A stretch of 64,000 nucleotides of DNA from Diphasiastrum complanatum (taxonomy: Eukaryota > Streptophyta > Lycopodiopsida > Lycopodiales > Lycopodiaceae), in the NCBI GenBank assembly GCA_029204225.1, contig CM055096.1, positions 45,663,346 to 45,727,345 of the forward strand, written 5' to 3'. Both the position numbers and the translations under genes were made by a program. Positions 1 through 9,711 of the stretch are shown here, one piece after another; position 1 is the stretch's first letter; every line of letters starts with the position of its first letter. The notes below the pieces were generated by a model. It made no database searches. It had not been told where the DNA came from and worked only from the letters and a program-made list of their open reading frames with translations.

Positions 1-81
1 TATAGAGTCTATTGTGAGACCATGATGGTTATGAGATGGCTAGATTACAGTTTCTATATAGCAGCAAGTCTTGGGGGGTTC

Positions 82-164
82 GGGGGGCGGTACCCCCCCG
101 AGAAACAGGGGGTCCAGGGGGCGGTAGCCCCCCGGAAAGGGATTTGGGGGGCAGAGCCCCCCAA
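82..164. repeat. Cluster of three GC-rich short hairpins
   Basis: Three short inverted repeats sit close together, each a run of five to seven G, a 3-5 base loop and the matching C run (about 82-99, 114-135 and 144-164). The stretch is far more GC-rich than its surroundings. Such G/C hairpin strings occur as dispersed plant repeat fragments; I cannot assign this one to a named family. Two of the loops share the bases GCGGTA, which suggests unit duplication. Confidence 0.6.
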
Positions 165-370
165 CGGCCTCTTCATGATTTGGCCTTCCGACTCCCAAAG
201 CGAAAACACACTTTTTGGTGTTTTGCATCCCCTTGGTCCTTTGGCTGTTCGCTCTCGTCAAAACCGGCAACCTGCATAAATGCACTGCTCTCGTCAACAA
301 CTTCAAGCTGATACCCATATTGCCCACTTGATTTTATTTTTATTTTTTTTTAAATTAAAAAAAATATTAT

Positions 371-460
371 ATATTATGGTACCGCGGATCGGTATGGATC
401 CGCGGTACCAGTATGGATCCGCGGTACCGGGATCTGCGGATCTTGGTACCGCTGGATCTA

Positions 461-506
<46 letters not shown>

Positions 507-723
507 TAGTACCCCGTGGTACCGCTGGTATGGTATCGCCGGTACCATAACAGTGGTACCGAAAGTATGGTACCGCCTTGGGATCCGCGGTACCAGGGCG
601 GTACCATAATATAAAAAAAAAAAAAAAATTCCCGTGTTATAAAAAATTCCCGGGTTGGTACCGTTGACCGATATGGTACCGCGGTACCATATATGGTCCC
701 GCGGTACCGGGATCCGCGGGACC
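371..723. repeat. GGTACC/GGATCC palindrome-rich repeat field
   Basis: The palindromes GGTACC and GGATCC and the string CCGCGG recur many times in irregular short units of roughly 12-20 bases on both sides of an (AT)n tract. An A-rich run (about 613-628) splits the field in two, and a second short (AT)n tract follows at about 727-739. Every unit can base-pair with many others, so the region could fold extensively. No coding signal is seen. Confidence 0.7.
463..504. repeat. (AT)n microsatellite
   Basis: About 21 uninterrupted AT dinucleotides lie inside the GGTACC-rich field. Confidence 0.95.
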
Positions 724-739
724 TATGATATATATATAT

Positions 740-1985
740 CTAAGGAAGCGGATGCTGCGTCCGCGTCCGCGTCAGAGGGTCCGGACACGTCCGTTTTTTT
801 TTTTTGTGTGTGTTTTATAGCCTTTAATTGGCATTAGTAGTATGAAACTTCTACTAAATGTTCAATAAATTATCGAATTTTTGAAACACAAAATCTGGAG
901 CATGACCTACTTTGACCTCTTATTATGGCCAAAACATGGCCCAGAACCTCTTCTTGGGAGAGTCCCCGGGACCTACTACGTAAACTAATTTCAAAATTCC
1001 ACGTTTGAAATGTTTTCCAACCATGGAAATTTGACAAATGTTTGAAATTTCTTCCAAGAGTGTTTGGTTGCAAAAGTGAAATTAAAGGCTGTCACTAAAT
1101 CAGAGGCCCCTTGAATTCTAAATCCCATAAACATGGAAATGCAGAATGGGACGCTGCTATGGTTAAAAGTCTTACTATATAAAAGAGGAGACTTATTGTC
1201 TTTTCTACATCTTTTCTAGCATGAAAGTAAATATTAAAGTTATCTTTTTAGAACCCAAATTGCACCTACCACTTTCATCCTTTTCAGTTTCTCCAACTTG
1301 ACAGGGTTTATTCTGTCCAGCAGGTTTTTGGTATCCACTGCAAAGATATGGGTGATGCTTTGAGAAAGATGGCCCTCCAATTTGCCTCCCATCTCTGCCA
1401 CTTTCCGCTTCCATATCTATCAAAACAGTACTCCCTTCAATCGCTTCTCATTCCAAAACTTGCAGATATAATAGTTAGCATAGTACACATTTGCAAAGAT
1501 AGTATCAGAAAGTCAACAAAACTATGTTATGAATCCACATACTTTGTCAAGTTCATGCAGTTGAACACTAACATCACTAAGCAAATTAAAATTATAACAT
1601 ACAAGTCTCAAAAAAGACATTCAAAAGTTGATGATTTGTGGGAAATGAATGCCATCATATAATTTGCTATCATACAATAAGTCCTACTATTATCTGGGAA
1701 AGAATGCACCACTCTCTTATATACATTTCTATAGAATGGTGTTGTTCTACTTGATCTGCTAAAAGCTTTAAGTACCTGGGCATATCAATGAAGTTACTAC
1801 TTGTCAATCACTTATGAGGCTTCTGAACTGTTAACCTTTTCAGATAATCCAATGTAAACATGATTGCAAATTCTGCCTTCTTCCTCAATTTCCCAAAGTG
1901 AGTTGTGGAGAAAAAACATCTTCATTTCCAGTAGCCTTCACCACATAGTTAGTCCGGAACATGTTTGAGGACTCTGCCCCTGCAT
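740..1985. other. No recognisable gene
   Basis: It begins with a small CCGCGT-rich patch (about 750-790) and a T12 run (794-805). The rest is AT-rich with only short open frames on either strand and no domain I recognise. Confidence 0.5.
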
Positions 1986-2253
1986 TGGACTTCATGGCCA
2001 TCGAAAATCTTGTCCATGGAAGACACTTACGGTAAAATGGACATGGAGGAGCAGTTTTGGGAGCCAGGACAACAATTCAAGAGGGGTGCTGATGAACTAA
2101 GGTATAAGAGGGATAAAGTGGACTTCATGACCATCGATATTTCTTGTCCATGGAAGACACTTATGGTACACATGGACATTTCAGAGCAGTTTTGGGAGCC
2201 AGGACAACAATTCAAGAGGGGTGCTGATGAACTAAGGTATAAGAGCGATAAAG
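1986..2253. repeat. Tandem duplication, 134-bp unit, two copies
   Basis: Copy one starts at 1986 and copy two at 2119. Spacing is 133 at the left end and 135 at the right because of two single-base indels. Copies share the stretch reading EEQFWEPGQQ.../SEQFWEPGQQ in the + strand frame that stays open from 1965 to 2264. The open frame is probably only a by-product of the duplication. Confidence 0.9.
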
Positions 2254-2259
2254 TGGCAT

Positions 2260-3570
2260 CATGACCAATTTTATTTCCCCTAGGGGAAGGCTCCTTCAGG
2301 ACTGTACCAGAATCCAGTAGGGTTTGAGACGTTTAACATGAAGGGTTTTTGAAGTCCTCAATTCTCATTAAATGTCAACACAATGTGAGAACAAAGAGGG
2401 CATATATGCAAACCTTTCCAGAAACCAGTACAAATCATTTATAATGACAATGTGAACCTTGTGAGAGAAATCAGAGAGACCCAACCTATCTTAAGACCAC
2501 TTTTGAGCTTCTTGCAGCGAGCAGACAAGATGAATTCGAGCAGCCACCAATACCAGTACAAAGGGGACAAGGAAAAAGCAAAAACATTCTCTGCACCACT
2601 TTCTGGAATTTTCATTCTGTGCATTTTGGGCTTTTGTGGTAGTCATAACTTGCTTATTTGGTGGTTAGAGCATGAGCAGAAATTATGGCCAAGAATTAGC
2701 ACCCCATGGCACTACCCAAGGTTGTCGAGATGCTGCTGCAGCTAGAGATTGTAAGGATAGGCTGATTCCTTGCAGGCCCTACTAGCACCTTGACAACCTT
2801 GGCCTTGCTGAGGAGAAACTTGGGCTGAGTTTCTGAGATTAAATGTGGAGCTGGCATTTCCTCCCATGCAGAAAACTTAATGATGTCTTTATCACATTAG
2901 AGGCCCTCAACACCGAGGTTGAGATTGGACAAATTGGATTTCGCAGCCACTAACCAATTCGACTTGACAATTTGTTAGTACGCAGATGTGAATGGCCATG
3001 CATGCCCAATCCGGCTCCCCTTGATCAAGCGATGTTGCTGACTTGTGTTATTGTGGATCACCCAAACCATATGTCTAAACTAATCAGGAGAGTTCTACAG
3101 GGAACCAATTTGTTTCAAGTCAGACAATTATGTTCCCAAATGGCAATTGGAAATTTAAAGGATGAATTCTTCTTAAAAGACTTCCTTAAAATGCTGTTGA
3201 TCCCAAAACTAAATATCAATGGCCAAGAACCAGATCATTCAGATAGCTCTCCGAAGATAGAGCTAAACCAGTCTTCTTATCTGCTGGTCTCTCATACATC
3301 GGAAACAGTGGCCGTGTTGAAAAGCGAGTCTTCTAATCCTTGCACATACTCTATCACCAACAAGCACGACGGTCCTTGAAGAGGCACAATTTCAACTATA
3401 GCGAGAATAGTATGTTGGTGATGGGATCCTTCAGAAATCGGGTGATTGAATTCTTTAGGGACCTTTGCATTCTAGGTACCCATGCATGTCACTTTTATGA
3501 TGTAGATACATGTACGTTGATGTTAGATTCCATAAATATATGCATGCAATTAAGTTGACGCATGTTGAGA
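2260..3570. other. Unassigned sequence with one open stretch
   Basis: A 135-codon open frame (2972-3379, +) begins MLVRRCEWPC. It shows no signal peptide, membrane segment or family motif I recognise, and nothing around it supports a gene. The rest has no long frames. Confidence 0.35.
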
Positions 3571-3572
3571 TT

Positions 3573-4016
3573 CATGGCAATAGCTTTTCAGTACCTATGC
3601 AGGTATCGAGGATTGAGCATGAGATGATAGAGGATTCTTGCAAAAGTGAACTCTAATCATGACGGTCATCGTGTTATGAATAGACTCAATTGGCAGCCAG
3701 GCTCTCTACTTCATTGGGCTCACATTAGGCAGAAGGTCAATGTTTGACAACAGCTAAATGATAGAAACATATTACATGAATCTTAGTGCTTTTGCATGGC
3801 AATAGATTTTCAGTACCTATGCAGGTATTGAGGATTGAGCATGAGATGATAGAGGATTCTTGCAAAAGTGACTCTAATCATGCCAGTCATCGTGTACGAA
3901 TAGACTCAATTGGCAGCCAGGCTCTCTACTTCATTGGGCTCACATTAGGGAGAAGGTCAATATTTGACAACAGCTTTGACAACAGCTAAATAATAGAAAC
4001 ATGTTACATGAATCTT
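3573..4016. repeat. Tandem duplication, 222-bp unit, two copies
   Basis: CATGGCAATAG starts copies at 3573 and 3795. Copies run through shared text such as the tract around ACTCAATTGGCAGCCAGG and end in AATCTTAGTGCTT. Copy two carries a further small internal duplication (TTTGACAACAGC twice, about 3962-3986). Confidence 0.9.
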
Positions 4017-4019
4017 AGT

Positions 4020-5030
4020 GCTTACGCATAAAAAGAATGTGGTAATTTATAATTAAGTGTAATGAATTGTTCCAATGATGATCTTTAATAACACAAAAGG
4101 CCTGCTTCAACACAAGATATATAGAGTTGGGCTTCTCAATTGTTATGATATCTACGAAGTCATTATTCCCATTTTATGCTATTGCATTTTGCTACCTAAC
4201 ATTTTTGACACCCAAGTGGGTGTCCTAGAAATACATGTACATTCCATGATGAGGAACACTCGCTAAGCCAATTTCTAGCATGTGATGGATTGATGCTCAT
4301 TATTTCCTTCTACATTATCATCTTTCTTATGCTTAGTATCATGGGACTCTCTCATTGCCGTTACTACACACTCCTGATCAAGCAACTATCCGAGGATCGC
4401 ATTGTCATGCACTACTCCAAAACACGCTATATGCATGTCACCAATAGTGGCAACTTAGTAGAAATGCAGTCATCAAGGACATGCCAGTTTAGACACACGA
4501 GTTTTTGTTTAAAACACGCACATTTTGTTTCTTTAGCATATAGCTTCTCATGTCTTAAAATTATCCGAAAAAATCACACTAAAATATGCTTACTATATAT
4601 GATAATGTCACTAGAAGAGGCCACTACTAGGTTCCCCAGATATAGATGATTTAAATTGTTCAAATAAGGCTAGAAGGTTGCAGGAGCATTAATCAAAACA
4701 ACAATAAGATTAGAAACTCATCCTAATACAAAATAGGCTGCTTAAACGTCCATAATCACAAGGCAAGTAGGAGACATATCACAAACTACTTTACTACATA
4801 TAGGAAGTAAAAAGGAACAACTTGTACATTACCAACACACACCATGAGGTCATTTGGTAAAGAGATACAGCCAGATTAGGGCAAATAATTGGCTGAAATT
4901 TATGCCATGGGTTAGGAAAAAAAGTGTCTATCCAATACTACATCCACCTACGACTCTGTCACGAGTTATTTGAAAGTGAGATCACATCAAATTTGAAAGT
5001 TATGGCAGGTCAGAGCTAGTAAGCTTGAAG
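4020..5030. other. No recognisable gene
   Basis: AT-rich, with short open frames only (for example 4290-4649, +, no recognisable motif). I see no repeat structure and no coding family. Confidence 0.5.
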
Positions 5031-5031
5031 G

Positions 5032-5488
5032 GATCTCCAAATACACTATCTAGAGACTCAAAAAGAAAAATATCCTCACTGAGAAGGAATTGTGGCAAAT
5101 TGTAACAAGGGAGGAGCAAAGGCAGGTTATGATTGATGCATAAATTGAGGCCTTTGACAAGCGTGTGAGCCGTGCGCTTGCCTTCATTAACCTATCAATG
5201 AAAGATCACATAATTACCCACATTTGCAAGGTGACCATGCCTAAGATAAGCATGGGATGCATTCAAGGCCCAATACGAGATGTCAAATCATTCTCGGATA
5301 ATGTTTTTGCATACGAGATTGAACAATCTGCACATGAATGAAGGCGAGACAATGGATGGATTCCTCACCAAAGGCAAAGTATTGCGAGATGAACTCCATG
5401 TTGTTGGTGAGCAAATTCGGGACGTAGAGCCAATGCAAACAGCAATGCGTAGCATGTCTAAAAGCTATCAAGTGTTTATGAGCGGCAT
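5032..5488 (+). pseudogene. Ty1/copia gag, 5' part, split by hAT insertion
   Basis: The translation follows the copia Gag (UBN2/Retrotran_gag_2) pattern: a KLEGISKY-like N-terminus, KEKELW-like ILTEKELW, ALAFINLSMKDHI, then NNLHMNEGETMDGF and KSYQVFMSGI. Gag packages element RNA in cytoplasmic particles. The copy is dead: TAG replaces the Trp expected after KYTI, TAA lies after VMIDA, and a frameshift occurs near 5275. It stops abruptly at about 5488, where the hAT sequence begins. A matching C-terminal Gag portion with a zinc knuckle resumes at about 9290, so the two are read as one gag interrupted by the hAT element. The family call is firm; the exact joins are inferred. Confidence 0.8.
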
Positions 5489-5639
5489 ACTAGTAGTGTT
5501 TCCACGAATCGCGATTCGTTGGGTGACAAATCGCGATTCGTCAATGAATCGACTGGTCCCAATTCGAATCGGAAAGAATTGGGACTGGAAATTTTTTTCG
5601 CTATAGCCCGGGCCCGATTCTATCACGATTCACTTTTTC

Positions 5640-6200
5640 TTCATTTTTTGCACCTCTTTCAAGGGGAGAACGTTGAGGAGAGGGAGAAACTTGTAAGGAG
5701 AGGAGAAAGGAGAGGAGAGAAGAGAGAGCCTTGAGGAGAGAGGAAAGAGCTTAAAGGAGATAGGAGAGAGGACATGGCATTTATGGTGAATGTGCAATGT
5801 GCTAAAAGTTAGGTTAAGCTTGATTGTTAAATGTAATTTGAAGGAGAGAAATTAGAATAGGAGTTAGGAGAAGTTAGAACTTAGGTGTTTAGTAGTATTA
5901 GCCACTACTATTAGGTGAATGAAGGAAAGAGGCTAGAGCTTAAGTTAGGAGACCCTTGGAGAGAGAATAGGAGGAGGAGGTGTGTGTGTGTGTGAGTTTA
6001 GGCAAGAGGTGTGTGTGTGTGTGAAATTGTGAATTTAGTTTTAGTTACAATTTAGTAGAGTTGTTAGGACTCGGGAGTGTTAGAGTTTAAAGTTACAACT
6101 TAGGCAATAGAGGTGAGAGGAGTGTTAGAAGTTAGAAGAGTTAAGAGTAAGGAGTTGAAACTGGAGCGTTAGGAGTCGAGACTTTAGAGTTAGGAGTTGA
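5640..6200 (+). repeat. Purine-rich hAT leader
   Basis: This is a strand-asymmetric GA-rich region with irregular GGAGA units and a small (GT)n patch (about 5980-6025). It lies between the hAT left end and the first transposase exon, so it is probably promoter and 5' untranslated sequence. Confidence 0.6.
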
Positions 6201-6209
6201 GAGTCAGTC

Positions 6210-6450
6210 ATGGTGAGACAGAGAGATCCTATATGGGATCATGTCATAGTTGCAGCGGGATACGGTAGCTCAGGCACAAAACATTGGAGGTGCAATATTG
6301 TCGCGTGAGCAACACAGGCGGTCCAGTGCGTCACCTCCGTTGTTTGCATGGCTATGAGATGCCAACAGGCACCTCCTGGGCTATCAAGCACAATTGCGAG
6401 ACCAGGAGCGATTCAGAGAGAGGAGATCAATTTTTCGACGGTCACTATAG
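6210..6450 (+). pseudogene. hAT transposase exon 1 (BED-type zinc finger)
   Basis: From an ATG at 6210 the frame reads MVRQRDPIWDHV followed by GSSGTKHWRCN. That fits the start of a BED zinc finger (Trp, then WRC), the DNA-binding module of hAT transposases. A frameshift and an in-frame stop follow; the rest of the finger (GGPVRHLRCLHGYEMP) continues in another frame, and the second Cys of the finger is not seen. The exon ends at a GTGAGC donor at 6451, and the next exon starts at 6596 after an AATAG acceptor. The exon boundaries are inferred from splice-like signals. Confidence 0.6.
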
Positions 6451-6595
6451 GTGAGCATCATACACTTGTTATCTGATTCTTTAAACTTTTGCTTTTCAAT
6501 TCTAAATTTTGCAATGTGCATGATGAAAGTGATTGTCATTTGTAGACTGGTCACTGTAGTGATTAAATGTTTTTCGATTTCTTTTGTTGCAATAG

Positions 6596-7103
6596 CTGCT
6601 AGGCATCATGCAACAACCTTAGGTCAGGATGAGACAGAGCCAAAGGCCAGCACATGTACAAAACATGTAGATGTAGTTGGCCCCTCTACCTCTAGACCCC
6701 CACGGAGAGGTGTTACTGGTAGAGAGTATTATGTGCAGTCATTTCAAGGTCACAACAAGCATAGGGCAAATGTGGCTATCAGAAGATTCTTCTACCGTTG
6801 TGACCTCCCCTTCCACCTAGCGAAGACTCTTGCTTGGGGAGATATGATAGAGAGTGTTGCTGCGATAGGGGCCACATACCATGGACCAAGCATGGAGTCC
6901 TTACACACCACACATTTGATGAGGGAGGTGCAAGATGTTACCAAAGAATTGGAGCCCATTCATGAATCATGGAAACAATTCGGGTGCACCATCATGACTA
7001 ATGGTTGGAGTGACACCAGGAGGCGACATATCGTTGGTATTCTAGTGTCTTCCTGTGTGGGCATCATCTTCTTGAGAGCCATCGACGCATCAGCACCTGG
7101 CAT
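6596..7103 (+). pseudogene. hAT transposase exon 2, truncated
   Basis: The open frame carries a low-complexity linker, then NVAIRRFFYRCDLPFH, ESWKQFGCTIMTNGWSDT and GILVSSCVGIIFLRAIDAS. This is the start of the DUF659 region of plant hAT transposases, just before the catalytic core. It aligns closely by eye with the second hAT at 9712. Unlike that copy, it has no intron before the FGC...NGWSD motif. Homology ends at CCTGGCAT (about 7098-7105), where minus-strand copia gag begins. The truncation therefore coincides with the copia insertion and deletion. Confidence 0.8.
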
Positions 7104-7949
7104 TCTTCTTCTTTAGCAAAATTCCCATCCTGTTTTTTCTTGAACTTGTTGTGCTTGCACTCCTTTGCATAATGTCCTAATTTTCCGCAAATAAAGCAGT
7201 TTCCTTTTCGAACCACTTTCTTTCCATCTTCTGATCGATTTGATTACTTCTCCTCCATATCTTGCTGCTTCTTCTTGTTCTTCCCTTTGCCACCCTTCTT
7301 GGAACTTTGCTCTTGCTAGAAATGCTTGTTCCTTGAAATCGTCCCTGTTGACAATATTTTGTCGTCTCATTTCTTCATGTAGTAAGATGGCATTTAGCTC
7401 ATCGAAAGAAGGTCTCGTTTCTCTTAATGATAGCATCATTGCAAAGTTCTGATAGGCCAAAGGTAGGCTATTAAGTACAATGGATACCAACACTGAATCT
7501 TGAACACTTTCTCCGACCGCAATAAGTTGACCTCTTAGATCTTTCACCCGAGTAAAGTAGTCCGTTACTGATTCACCTATACCCATCTTCAATGTGTGAA
7601 GCTTATTAGTCAAGAACAAGATCCCTGACTGATTTATCGTCTCATACAAGTTCTTCAGTATATCCCAAGCCTCCTTGGGTCCAGCAGCATCTCTGATATG
7701 AGGTATGACCATATCTCTAACTGATAAGTTGATGATATGATGAGCTTTTCTTCTACGTCTCTGATAATCCCACAACTCTCTAACAGTAGTAGGAGGTGTC
7801 TCGACACCTGTGACAATCTCCCAATATTCTCTATCTTGGAGAATATTTTGCATCTTGAACTTCCGTATATTGTAGTTCGTTCCATCTAGCCTGCTAGACT
7901 CCGGCAACACAACATCGTTCAACCCTGCCATTGTACTGATCTGAAACAA
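7104..7949 (-). pseudogene. Ty1/copia gag, 3'-truncated
   Basis: The frame starts MFQISTMAGLNDVVLPES and shows the copia Gag core: TNYNIRKFKMQNIL, a Trp-rich WDYQRRR segment, EAWDILKNLYE, GESVTDYFTRVKDLRGQL and LLHEEMRRQN. A CCHC zinc knuckle (CFICGKLGHYAKEC, about 7160-7210) follows, but a frameshift separates it from the main frame. Its own 5' LTR and primer-binding site lie upstream at 8541-8967. Everything after the knuckle (protease, integrase, RT, 3' LTR) is absent, so this is a deletion remnant nested in the hAT element. Confidence 0.85.
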
Positions 7950-8009
7950 CTCCCAACAACCTGATTTTAGCTTAACGATCAGATTTGATCAGAACTTCTT
8001 CTACCGCAA

Positions 8010-8365
8010 TCTGTCCAGCGATCAACCTGTCCAGAAGTGACTTGCTGTCCAATAGAGACCTGTCCAGAAACAGCCTGTCCAACAGTGACCTGTCCAGAAA
8101 CAGCCTGTCCAGCAATGACCTGTCAATTCCAGATCCTGTTTATCTGGTTGCTGTCTTGCTGCCTCAGATCAGACCTGTCCTGCTCCCTCAGATACTGCCG
8201 CTCCTAGCTGCTGCCTTCCTCAGAAACTCCTGCTAAGGTACTGCAGCCCTCAGGTACACCTGCTCAAGTATTGCCGCCCTCAGAAGAACCTGCACCAGCT
8301 GTATCTTGCACCAGATCTGCTGCCCTCAGATGCACCTGCACCAGATGTGACCTGCACCAAAAAAC
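8010..8365 (-). repeat. Short-unit repeats in copia leader
   Basis: CCTGTCCAG-type units repeat at irregular 17-34 base spacing (8010-8125), and CTGCACCAGAT-type units at 8290-8365. They lie in the untranslated leader between the primer-binding site and gag. Confidence 0.7.
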
Positions 8366-8540
8366 CAGCAATCAACCTGAAAAATTCTGATTCAAGTCTG
8401 TAAATAGCCAATAACTTTCCTTCAATCTTCTCCTAGAAGATTCCCGTTGTCTTTGTAACAACGTTGACTCCACACGCAGCTTCAGCTCCTCCAATCTGAT
8501 TGCACACCTGCAAACACAAACTCTCTCACCAAAGAGCCTC

Positions 8541-8551
8541 CTCTGATACCA
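8541..8551 (-). other. Primer-binding site (initiator tRNA-Met type)
   Basis: The minus strand reads TGGTATCAGAG directly inside the LTR. This is the usual copia site complementary to the 3' end of initiator tRNA-Met. Confidence 0.85.
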
Positions 8552-8967
8552 TGTCAGAATTTTTGATACAAATTCTAGATGAAGTTATTAGTCCTACAAG
8601 CACTCACACAAAACCAAGCATAGAGAGAATTTAGATCATAGGAGAATTGAGCAATGCTCTAGCATATTGGACTGATTGTGGTGGGGCACCAACCTACTTA
8701 AATAGTTTCTCTAATGAATGAGAAAAGCTAAGAGCCTAAAGCAAATAGCAAAATAGCAAAAGCTAATTGCTAATAATACTACCCATATTTGGTAAAGACC
8801 AAAAATGAACTAAGTACTAAATAGATCCTAATCTATTAGTAGTGCGCCCACCTACATGCATAAGCAATAAAAAAGGATTTTACTATAAATAGAATGGCCT
8901 CTATAATAGCACGCAGGCATGGCCAAACTATCATTAAGGGGTATCAAATAAACATTAATTCCTAACA
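8552..8967 (-). repeat. Copia 5' LTR
   Basis: A 416-bp LTR bounded by TGT...ACA, placed by the adjacent primer-binding site and by the switch back to hAT-like sequence at about 8973. No partner LTR exists in the window. Its outer flank is CTAGG; the other target copy is lost with the truncation. Confidence 0.7.
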
Positions 8968-8972
8968 CTAGG

Positions 8973-9200
8973 TGCATCACGACATACTCATGTTGCCGCT
9001 ACTCGGCAGCAACATTCAAAGGGCAACTCCAGTAGCTCTACCGAGGAGACTGGGGAGAGCGAGTATTAGAGCCAGGGGTCGTCTTTGGATGAGGCCTCAA
9101 AGGCTGGGGATGATGATGATGAGGAAGAGGAGGAGGAGCATGTGCAGGAGGCTCAGGCTACGACACCACCCCCACTAGGAGGACCAGGAGGAGGGTCACC
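8973..9200 (+). pseudogene. hAT transposase C-terminal tail
   Basis: A Ser-rich then strongly acidic tail (ending DDDDEEEEEEHVQEAQ, then PPPLGGPGGG) with one in-frame TAG. Such acidic tails follow the dimerisation domain of DUF659-type hAT proteins. It resumes immediately beyond the copia LTR, which supports the reading that the copia element landed inside this hAT gene. Confidence 0.55.
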
Positions 9201-9289
9201 TGTATTTATATTACAGCCTAGAGCTACTAGTACATTATTATGACAGACAATAGACTATAGTTGACTCATGAGTCATGAGGGCATGAGGT

Positions 9290-9510
9290 TGTTAAGTCAC
9301 ATGAAAAGCAATCAAATGATCAGGCATTGATCGCCAAGGGCAAACATCATCGGAAATTCTAGAAGGAGCAAAAGAATGGAGATATAGATCAGGCAAGTAC
9401 TTCCAAAAAAACAAAAGAAAAAAGAAAAAAGACAAATGTTTTTATTGCCACAAACAAGGTTATTGGGCAAAGTATTGCAGAAAGATACAAGCCGATATCA
9501 AGTAGGGAAA
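9290..9510 (+). pseudogene. Ty1/copia gag, 3' part with altered zinc knuckle
   Basis: The translation includes KSHEKQSNDQALIAKGKHH, a Lys-rich linker with a frameshift in an A run, and the knuckle CFYCHKQGYWAKYC. In a normal CCHC knuckle the residue after KQG is His; here it is Tyr (CAT/CAC to TAT). A stop follows soon after. It continues the gag fragment ending at 5488, so the hAT insertion split one copia element. Confidence 0.7.
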
Positions 9511-9711
9511 GGTAAGCAATCAGGCAACTTCACCGAAAACAAAGAGCGTGATCAATCGAATATGTCTACAAATGCTCCAAGAATTTCAATATGGCATTAA
9601 GTACCGGAAGGGAAGAGAATTGTGTAAGACCGACAGGTACTTCGGTCGTATTTGGCTAGACATTATTAAGCAACTATTCCATAACGGGTTACTTTTCCGG
9701 AATGGGAAAGT

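Larger units (their letters stand above)
5489..9230 (+). mobile_element. hAT DNA transposon, gutted by a copia insertion
   Basis: It begins near a TAGTG motif followed by an AATCGCGATTCG-rich subterminal region, as hAT ends often do (TAGNG/CAGNG). It then has a purine-rich leader, two transposase exons (6210-6450, 6596-7103), an inserted minus-strand copia piece (about 7104-8967) and an acidic C-terminal transposase tail (8973-9200). The middle of the transposase, including the RNase H-like core and dimerisation domain, is missing. The right end is not resolved. The palindromic 8-mer TACTAGTA occurs at both flanks and could be the target duplication, but no matching right terminal inverted repeat is visible. 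Confidence 0.65.

Noticed and set aside
7985-8236. 83-codon plus-strand frame rich in Ser, Leu and Asn
   Set aside because: Comes from the short-unit repeats of the copia leader, which lies in the opposite orientation.
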